From an uncultured Prevotella sp. (lineage in GTDB: Bacteria; Bacteroidota; Bacteroidia; Bacteroidales; Bacteroidaceae), in NCBI GenBank assembly GCA_905233985.1, contig CAJOFA010000015.1, forward strand, positions 1-48,054: a stretch of 48,054 nucleotides of DNA. Reading direction: 5' to 3'. This document shows positions 42,637-48,054 of the stretch, one piece after another; position 1 is the first letter of the stretch, and each line of letters begins with the position of its first letter. The position numbers and the translations under genes were made by a program. Under the pieces are notes generated by a model. The model had not been told where the DNA came from, did not search any database, and saw nothing but the letters and a program-made list of their open reading frames with translations.

Positions 42637-44355
42637 ATGTGTGGAATCGTAGCAATATTACACGTCAAGGAGCAGACGCATGAGCTCCGCGATAAGGCAT
42701 TGAAGATGAGTCAGAAGATCCGTCACCGCGGACCCGACTGGAGTGGTATCTATTGTGGAGGCTCAGCTATCCTCGCCCACGAGCGACTGAGTATCGTTGA
42801 CCCCGAAAGTGGCGGGCAGCCGTTGTTCTCGCCAGACCGCAAGCAGGTTCTGGCTGTCAATGGCGAGATCTACAACCATCAGGAGATTCGTCGTCGCTAT
42901 GCCGGCCAGTACGAGTTCCAGACGGGCAGCGACTGTGAGGTTATTCTTGCCCTCTACCGCGAAAAGGGCATCAACTTCCTCGAAGACCTCAGCGGCATCT
43001 TCGCCTTCGTACTCTATGACGAGGAGCACGATGAGTTCCTCATTGCCCGCGACCCCATCGGTGTCATCCCCCTTTATATCGGTTACGACAGCGACGGCAC
43101 CGTGTATGTCGCTTCTGAGCTGAAAGCCCTCGAAGGCCAGTGCGAGCGCTACGAGCCTTTCCCACCAGGACATTACCTATGGAGTGAAGAATTTGCTACC
43201 GCACACCCGACGGCGCAAGCCGATTCTTCATTCTTCATTCTTCATTCTTCATTAAAAAGATATTATCGTCGCGACTGGTTCGACTATGATGCCGTGAAGG
43301 ATAATCCAGCCTCTGTAGAAGCCATTCGCGACGGCCTCACCGCTGCCGTCAAGCGCCAGCTGATGAGTGACGTGCCCTATGGTGTGCTCCTCTCCGGCGG
43401 TCTCGACTCCAGCGTCATCTCCGCCCTCGCCGAGAAGTTTTCAGAGCACCGCATCGAGGACGACTCGAAGACCCGTGCCTATTGGCCTCGCCTGCACTCG
43501 TTTGCTGTGGGTCTGAAGGGCGCCCCCGACCTCGCTAAGGCAAAGATGGTGGCCGACCATATCGGTACCGTCCACCACGAAATCAACTATACCATCCAGG
43601 AGGGCCTCGATGCCATCCGCGATGTCATCTACTTCATCGAGACCTACGATGTCACCACCGTCCGTGCCTCTACGCCGATGTATCTGCTGGCCCGCGTTAT
43701 CAAGTCGATGGGTATCAAGATGGTGCTTTCGGGTGAAGGTGCCGACGAGATTTTCGGTGGTTACCTCTATTTCCATAAGGCTCCTTCGGCAAAGGATTTC
43801 CACGAAGAGACGGTCCGTAAGCTCGGAAAACTCTATCTCTACGACTGCCTGCGTGCCAACAAGAGCCTGTCTGCCTGGGGCGTAGAGGGCCGCGTTCCCT
43901 TCCTCGACAAGGAATTCCTCGATATCGCCATGCGTACCAACCCAGAGGCCAAGATGTGTCCTGGTCAGACGATGGAGAAGAAGATTGTGCGCGAAGCTTT
44001 TGCTGACATGCTACCTGCCGAAGTCGCCTGGCGTCAGAAGGAGCAGTTCAGCGATGGTGTAGGCTACTCATGGATTGACACGCTGAAACAGATTACTTCC
44101 GAGGCCGTTTCTGACGAGCAGATGGCTCATGCCGCAGAGCGTTTCCCCATCAATCCGCCAAAGAACAAGGAGGAATATTACTATCGCTCTATCTTCGCCG
44201 AGCACTTCCCCAGCGACTCTGCAGCCAAGAGCGTTCCTTCCGAAGCCTCCGTTGCCTGCAGTACCGCCATCGCCCTCGAGTGGGATGCTGCCTTCAAGAA
44301 CATGAACGATCCTTCGGGAAGAGCCGTTAAAGGTGTCCATGAGCAGGCTTATTGA
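42637..44355 (+). CDS. asnB: Asparagine synthase, glutamine-hydrolysing
   Basis: 572 residues. The nucleophile is Cys2 (MCGIVAILH). Amidotransferase motifs: RHRGPDWSGIY, HERLSIVDPESGGQPL, VNGEIYNHQEIR. Synthetase domain: PYGVLLSGGLDSSVISALAEK (ATP pyrophosphatase loop), LSGEGADEIFGGYLYFHKAP, and WGVEGRVPFLDKEFLDIAMR. It makes asparagine from aspartate, ATP and glutamine. Residues about 187-206 (PTAQADSSFFILHSSLK) look inserted: the DNA (43223-43253) is four and a half copies of ATTCTTC. Last gene of the glutamine-user cluster. Confidence 0.96.
   Translation: MCGIVAILHVKEQTHELRDKALKMSQKIRHRGPDWSGIYCGGSAILAHERLSIVDPESGGQPLFSPDRKQVLAVNGEIYNHQEIRRRYAGQYEFQTGSDCEVILALYREKGINFLEDLSGIFAFVLYDEEHDEFLIARDPIGVIPLYIGYDSDGTVYVASELKALEGQCERYEPFPPGHYLWSEEFATAHPTAQADSSFFILHSSLKRYYRRDWFDYDAVKDNPASVEAIRDGLTAAVKRQLMSDVPYGVLLSGGLDSSVISALAEKFSEHRIEDDSKTRAYWPRLHSFAVGLKGAPDLAKAKMVADHIGTVHHEINYTIQEGLDAIRDVIYFIETYDVTTVRASTPMYLLARVIKSMGIKMVLSGEGADEIFGGYLYFHKAPSAKDFHEETVRKLGKLYLYDCLRANKSLSAWGVEGRVPFLDKEFLDIAMRTNPEAKMCPGQTMEKKIVREAFADMLPAEVAWRQKEQFSDGVGYSWIDTLKQITSEAVSDEQMAHAAERFPINPPKNKEEYYYRSIFAEHFPSDSAAKSVPSEASVACSTAIALEWDAAFKNMNDPSGRAVKGVHEQAY
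43223..43253. repeat. ATTCTTC heptamer array inside asnB
   Basis: Four and a half tandem copies; complementary to the GAAGAAT array at 1556-1586. Because the unit is 7 bases, each copy is read in a different frame, giving DSSFFILHSSL. Confidence 0.85.
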
Positions 44356-44404
44356 CAGAACAGCATAATTGTTCTGCCAAAGTTTTGGCTGGTTGCATAA
44401 TTCT

Positions 44405-44505
44405 TCGTACCTTTGAGGCTTTGTCTCGAAGGTACTTTCGCTCGAAAATGAAAAGAAAAACTTGTTTTCCTTTTGCATTTTGCTCGCTTATTCGTACCTT
44501 TGCAC
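44405..44505 (+). repeat. Dispersed promoter-carrying repeat, copy 2
   Basis: Counterpart of 7151-7249 and likewise ending in TACCTTTGCAC. Here it provides the promoter of miaB. Confidence 0.75.
44495..44502 (+). promoter_or_regulatory. -7 box of miaB
   Basis: TACCTTTG followed by CACGC. The short leader then contains a perfect 16-base palindrome, GCTTTCAGCTGAAAGC (44513-44528), flanked by CACGCT/AGCGTG, forming a hairpin that ends seven bases before the ATG. Confidence 0.75.
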
Positions 44506-44537
44506 GCTGGAAGCTTTCAGCTGAAAGCGTGTAAGAT

Positions 44538-45857
44538 ATGAAGAAGCTATACATCGAAACATACGGCTGCCAGATGAACGTGGCCGACTCAGAGGTAGTG
44601 GCCTCGGTGATGCAGATGGCGGGATATGAGACGACCGACAGCATCACCGAAGCTGATGCCGTGTTCCTGAACACCTGCTCTGTACGTGACAATGCCGAGC
44701 AGAAAATCTATCACCGTCTGGAGGAGCTCCATGCCTTACAAGTGGCAAGGAGCAAGGAGTCAAGGGCGCTCATCATCGGTGTTCTCGGCTGTATGGCCGA
44801 GCGTGTCAAGGACGACCTGCTGGAGCATCACCATTGTGACCTCGTGGCAGGCCCCGATGCCTACCTGTCGCTGCCCGACCTCATTGCACAGGCTGAGACG
44901 GGGCATAAGGCCATCAACATCGAGCTATCGACTACCGAGACCTACCGCGACGTGGTGCCACAGCGACTGCACACGGCAAAGATCGGCGGCTTCGTCAGCA
45001 TCATGCGTGGATGTAACAACTTCTGCCACTACTGCATCGTGCCCTACACCCGAGGACGTGAGCGCAGCCGTGACGTGGAGAGCATCCTGCGTGAGGTGCG
45101 TGACCTGCGCGACCGCGGCTTCAAGGAGGTGACGCTGTTGGGGCAGAATGTGAACTCGTATAGAGCCGAGCGGGGGGTGGGCTTTGCCCAACTGCTGCGG
45201 CTTGTAGCGGAGGAGGCTCCCGAGATGCGCATCCGCTTCACCACCAGCCACCCGAAGGACATGAGTGACGAGACGCTGCATGTCATTGCCGAGATGCCGA
45301 ACGTCTGCAAGCATATCCACCTGCCCGTGCAGAGCGGCAGCAACCGCATCCTCAAACTCATGAACCGCAAATATACCCGTGAGTGGTACTTGGACCTTGT
45401 GGCGGCCATCCGCCGCATCATCCCTGACTGCGGACTCTCGACCGACATCTTCGTGGGCTATCACTCCGAGACGGAGGAGGACCATCAGCTCTCGCTGAGC
45501 CTCATGCGTGAGGTGGGCTACGACTCCGCCTTTATGTTCAAGTACTCCGAACGTCCTGGCACCTATGCGTCGAAGCACCTGCCCGACGACGTGTCCGAGG
45601 AGGTGAAGCTGCGCCGGCTCAACGAGCTCATCCAGTTGCAGACAGCCATCTCTGCCGAACAGAACAAAAAGGATGAGGGCCATGAGTTCGACGTGCTGGT
45701 CGAAGGTTTCAGCAAGCGCTCCCGCGAACAGCTCTGCGGTCGCACGGAACAGAACAAGATGGTGGTGTTCGACAAAGGCAGTCACCACATCGGCGAGACC
45801 GTCCGCGTCAGAATCACAGGCTCCACCAGCGCCACCCTGCTCGGAGAAAGCATCTGA
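44538..45857 (+). CDS. miaB: tRNA-2-methylthio-N6-dimethylallyladenosine synthase
   Basis: 439 residues. Methylthiotransferase domain: TYGCQMNVADSEVVA, FLNTCSVRDNAEQKI, GVLGCMAERVKDDLLEH (three Cys of the auxiliary 4Fe-4S cluster). Radical SAM domain: MRGCNNFCHYCIVPYTRGRERSR (CxxxCxxC). GQNVNSYR and HLPVQSGSNRILKLMNRKYTREWYL are typical of MiaB, and a C-terminal TRAM domain covers about 375-437. It methylthiolates i6A37 of tRNAs reading UNN codons. A hairpin in the leader close to the start codon could affect translation. Confidence 0.96.
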   Translation: MKKLYIETYGCQMNVADSEVVASVMQMAGYETTDSITEADAVFLNTCSVRDNAEQKIYHRLEELHALQVARSKESRALIIGVLGCMAERVKDDLLEHHHCDLVAGPDAYLSLPDLIAQAETGHKAINIELSTTETYRDVVPQRLHTAKIGGFVSIMRGCNNFCHYCIVPYTRGRERSRDVESILREVRDLRDRGFKEVTLLGQNVNSYRAERGVGFAQLLRLVAEEAPEMRIRFTTSHPKDMSDETLHVIAEMPNVCKHIHLPVQSGSNRILKLMNRKYTREWYLDLVAAIRRIIPDCGLSTDIFVGYHSETEEDHQLSLSLMREVGYDSAFMFKYSERPGTYASKHLPDDVSEEVKLRRLNELIQLQTAISAEQNKKDEGHEFDVLVEGFSKRSREQLCGRTEQNKMVVFDKGSHHIGETVRVRITGSTSATLLGESI

Positions 45858-45899
45858 TCAGGAGTAAACGAAAAATCACTAAAAATAATGTATCCTTTT

Positions 45900-46031
45900 G
45901 ACGTAGGTCGAAACATCTATCAACCTGGGTCGAAAAGTCTGTTGACCTAGGTCGAAAGGTTAGTTAGTCCCTATGAAACGGTTAGTTAGTACGGCACTTT
46001 CTGTTAGTTAGTACGGCACTTGCGGTTAGCA
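45900..46031. repeat. Six-unit 22-nt periodic array
   Basis: Units begin at 45900, 45922, 45944, 45966, 45988 and 46010. The first three share GACCTAGGTCGAAA-like cores, units 3-6 share the tail GGTTAGTT or close variants, and units 5 and 6 share AGTACGGCACTT. The array fills most of the 270-base gap between miaB and the next promoter at 46101. Confidence 0.85.
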
Positions 46032-46100
46032 ACAACGTAGCAAAAAGGCCGTTTAACATAATTAAGCACATAAAAATGGTGTCGTATGGAAATAATGTCG

Positions 46101-46108
46101 TAACTTTG
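46101..46108 (+). promoter_or_regulatory. -7 box of the TonB_C-domain gene
   Basis: TAACTTTG followed by CTGAC, 19 bases before the ATG at 46128 that begins the broken signal-peptide frame. Confidence 0.7.
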
Positions 46109-46144
46109 CTGACGAATTAAAGTAAAAATGAATAGAGCATTTGT

Positions 46145-47254
46145 TTGTTGACGGGAATCTTCTCTCTCTGCTGTTTCGGACAAAGTGGGGAAATGCAGAA
46201 GATTGTAAAATATGTAGTAAGTAAATCAAGCGAAGCTTATCTGTATCAAGAGGCCAACCTTGATAGCCCCGTGCTTGTCATGCACACAATGGAAGAATCA
46301 GAGGATGAGTCTGGCGATTTCGTTGGAATAGAATTAAGATGGGAGCAAGTTGGTCATCAAACTAGTGAATCATCGGTAATTTATTCGCAAGTTTTACCTA
46401 TTGTTTGTGAATTTGCGGATTGGTATCAAGTTGTCTATACCTGCCAAGATGAATATCTAGATGGGATTAGCACAACAGCTTTTGTCCCCAAAAGTCAGTA
46501 TCTGGAGGCGCATTTAGGTACACTTCTAACACAAGATTTGTCAAAATTAACCCAAATGCAAGTGTTTGTACGTTCCAAAGGTAGGTATAAGGATTATTGT
46601 CTAATGTGGGGAACGTCAGAATTTTTATGTGGTTCGGTTCTTTATGTTGGAAAAGTGATAGACGGAATTGCTTATTTTTCGAATTATCGTTATTATTATT
46701 TGAATGAGGACAAGACCGTAACTTTATTTTATGATTATGAAGTAGGTGGTAAATCAATTAATTTTGGAAAAGGCTACTATTCAGAGAACGATAATGAAGT
46801 GGATGCAGACTTTTATAAACTGACCGATGAGGACATGGATTCAATTGTTTCGTGGTTTGATAGTCAATATAAGAGGGCTTATGTTCAGGTTGATGGTTTG
46901 TCAAATCCTTACATGATTAATTTAGAATATCTGAAAGAAGCACAAATTATTTATGTTGAAGAAGAACCGGAGTTTGTTGGTGGTAGGGAAGCTTTTATTA
47001 AATGGTGGTACGATCATTTTAAATTACCTGAAGAAGCTATAGAAAATGGTGCTAATGACAGGGTTGTTGTAACATTTGTTGTGAAAAATGATGGTTCTGT
47101 TGAGAATATCAAGGTTGTTCGTTCTGTGGATATGGCAGTTGAAAAGGCAGTTGTTAGTACTTTGAAAATGATGCCGAAATGGAAACCTGGGCGGCGAAAC
47201 GGAAAACCATTAGATGTAACATTTACTATGCCTATAAATATTAAAACACAATAA
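46145..47254 (+). CDS. Secreted TonB C-terminal-domain protein, signal peptide frameshifted
   Basis: 369 residues counted from a TTG at 46145; an in-frame stop lies just upstream (46133). The likely original start is the ATG at 46128, placed correctly behind the -7 box, but that frame ends at 46149. Adding one TTTG unit to the TTTGTTTGTTG tract would join them into a good signal peptide (MNRAFVCLLTGIFSLCCFGQ). Residues about 30-270 are unassigned; the C-terminal 100 residues are a TonB_C domain (EEEPEFVGGREAFIKWWYD, NDRVVVTFVVKNDGSVENIK, LKMMPKWKPGRRNGKPL). There is no membrane anchor, so it is not a standard energy transducer. It is A+T-richer than its neighbours. Possibly not exported as sequenced. 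Confidence 0.75.
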   Translation: MLTGIFSLCCFGQSGEMQKIVKYVVSKSSEAYLYQEANLDSPVLVMHTMEESEDESGDFVGIELRWEQVGHQTSESSVIYSQVLPIVCEFADWYQVVYTCQDEYLDGISTTAFVPKSQYLEAHLGTLLTQDLSKLTQMQVFVRSKGRYKDYCLMWGTSEFLCGSVLYVGKVIDGIAYFSNYRYYYLNEDKTVTLFYDYEVGGKSINFGKGYYSENDNEVDADFYKLTDEDMDSIVSWFDSQYKRAYVQVDGLSNPYMINLEYLKEAQIIYVEEEPEFVGGREAFIKWWYDHFKLPEEAIENGANDRVVVTFVVKNDGSVENIKVVRSVDMAVEKAVVSTLKMMPKWKPGRRNGKPLDVTFTMPINIKTQ

Positions 47255-47297
47255 AGACTGGGCGCAAAGGGGAAATCCCTTTTGCGCCCAGTCTTTT
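47253..47297. terminator. Bidirectional terminator
   Basis: AAAGACTGGGCGCAAAGGG and CCCTTTTGCGCCCAGTCTTT pair with one bulged base. It serves both the TonB_C gene and the convergent gene on the minus strand. Confidence 0.9.
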
Positions 47298-47304
47298 CTG
47301 TCTG

Positions 47305-47859
47305 TTACTTCCGCTTGAAGTTGATAACCATGGTGTCGCCGTTCTCATCGCCGATGGCGATGGAGAGCGTATTGGCGTTAACGCTCTTCACGTTAAACGA
47401 GTTGAAGAGCTTTGTAATCTCTGCCATGTCTTTCATGGAGTCCCCCACTTCAGCATTCATCATTGTATTGACGAGCTTGAGCACGGTCTTCTTGCCTTCC
47501 TCTGTCTTCATCATCTCCGACATTTCGAGATCACTGGTCTTGATGTCGGTCACTTTCAGCTCGGCCTTGGGCACATCGAACTTCGCCGTTACCTTGTTGC
47601 CCGTCTTTGTATAAGTGCCAGGAACAGAATAAATCATGTCGATCTTGTCGTCGTTGTCATCCACCCTCATTAGGATGTCGGTGCTGATGGTATTCTCCTT
47701 GATGTTGAGCACGATGTCCACCTTGCCGTCTTTGTCGTTCAGCTCCAACTTCCTTATAAACTCATCGTCGGCATACCATTTGCCGATGATGCTCTGGGCG
47801 GAAAGGGTTGTGATACTGATCATCATCATCGTCAGGATAAAAAAGAATCTCTTTGTCAT
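47305..47859 (-). CDS. Secreted lipocalin-like protein of unknown function
   Basis: 184 residues with a signal peptide (MTKRFFFILTMMMISITTLSAQ). The mature part starts SIIGKWYADDEF, as in lipocalin-like Bacteroidota proteins, followed by alternating strands (VDIVLNIKENTISTDILMRV, GTYTKTGNKVTAKFDVPK), a helical insert (EMMKTEEGKKTVLKLVNTMM) and a final strand (GDTMVINFKRK). It is probably a periplasmic or outer-membrane binding protein. The -7 box is at 47890-47897 (TACATTTG) on the minus strand. The ligand is unknown, and the fold is inferred only from pattern. Confidence 0.65.
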   Translation of the reverse strand: MTKRFFFILTMMMISITTLSAQSIIGKWYADDEFIRKLELNDKDGKVDIVLNIKENTISTDILMRVDDNDDKIDMIYSVPGTYTKTGNKVTAKFDVPKAELKVTDIKTSDLEMSEMMKTEEGKKTVLKLVNTMMNAEVGDSMKDMAEITKLFNSFNVKSVNANTLSIAIGDENGDTMVINFKRK

Positions 47860-47960
47860 GTCTTTTATTTTTAGTTAACATACAATATGCAAATGTACGA
47901 AGAATAATTCAAGAACGCAATAACTCTTAGGTATTATTAACAAATATGATTAATACATTA

Positions 47961-48054
47961 GTGTCCCGTTAAAATTAGGACAAGTTAAATATTAATCAAA
48001 TAGCCCCGGAATGAGGGGACCAAATTGTTCTTTGACATCGTTGAATTTAGTCTT
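47961..48054. mobile_element. End of an insertion sequence (partial)
   Basis: A terminal-looking sequence GTGTCCCGTTAAAATTAGGA begins at 47961 and is followed 12 bases later by the 3' end of a minus-strand reading frame. The arrangement is that of an IS right end. I associate such ends with IS4-like elements of Bacteroidota, but the family cannot be fixed from this fragment. Confidence 0.5.
47992..48054 (-). CDS. C-terminal tip of a probable transposase (partial)
   Basis: Only the last 20 residues are in the window, ending FNDVKEQFGPLIPGLFD and a TAA stop at 47992-47994. The position next to an IS-like end suggests a transposase; the rest is outside the window. Confidence 0.45.
   Translation of the reverse strand, partial: KTKFNDVKEQFGPLIPGLFD

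Noticed and set aside
45900..46031. The 22-nt array as a CRISPR
   Set aside because: No spacers of constant length between identical repeats, units change gradually, and no cas genes are present.

Overview
The window reads as the chromosome of a Bacteroidales bacterium, most likely Prevotellaceae (Prevotella/Segatella-like). The reasons are: -7 boxes of the Bacteroidota type TAnnTTTG upstream of most transcription units, several large TonB-dependent receptors with carboxypeptidase-like N-terminal domains, type III glutamine synthetase, LL-diaminopimelate aminotransferase, DUF4294, and a CAD-like CarB. This assignment is by recognition from memory; no search was run.

Layout. 1-4.9 kb (minus strand): the N-terminal part of a TonB receptor under a TPP riboswitch (probable thiamine uptake), a second outer-membrane beta-barrel receptor, and an SH3-type lipoprotein. 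4.9-7.3 kb: two gene-poor stretches with paired divergent promoters and a possible structured RNA, around an A+T-rich secreted zinc-ribbon protein, ending in tRNA-Arg(CCU). 7.3-10.5 kb: surface-polysaccharide type genes (GT87-like membrane glycosyltransferase, NodB-like deacetylase, GT4 glycosyltransferase). 10.6-12.3 kb: DUF4294 protein and a glutaminyl-cyclase-like M28 lipoprotein. 17.2-12.3 kb (minus): operon of a TGS-type nucleoside kinase, rbfA, a LolC/E-like permease and a PQQ-propeller lipoprotein. 17.3-22.4 kb: Na/Pi cotransporter and an Oar-like TonB receptor.

22.5-44.4 kb is a nitrogen island: glnN (GSIII); glnK-amtB-porin; gltB-gltD-dapF-dapL; and, divergent from gltB, pyrG-purF-like-carA-carB(half)-asnB. 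These genes take up ammonium, fix it into glutamine and glutamate, and spend glutamine amide nitrogen on CTP, carbamoyl phosphate, phosphoribosylamine and asparagine. The main discovery is in the promoters. The glnN, glnK and pyrG promoters carry the same upstream module at the same distance from the -7 box. It contains a 13-bp palindrome (TNACA-N3-TGTNA) centred 69 bp upstream of the box, with a second copy 73-74 bp (about seven helical turns) further out. gltB and pyrG diverge and appear to share one pair of such sites, each site being proximal for one gene and distal for the other. This looks like an undescribed nitrogen-control operator system; the regulator is not visible in this window.

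Other points: CarB stops at the boundary between its two homologous halves. Short palindromic or word-like repeats have been absorbed in frame into at least five genes (TonB receptor, dapF, carA twice, asnB, GT4). A TTTG-repeat indel breaks the signal peptide of a TonB_C-domain protein near 46.1 kb. A six-unit 22-nt periodic array lies just upstream of that gene. The window ends in the 3' tip of an insertion sequence.
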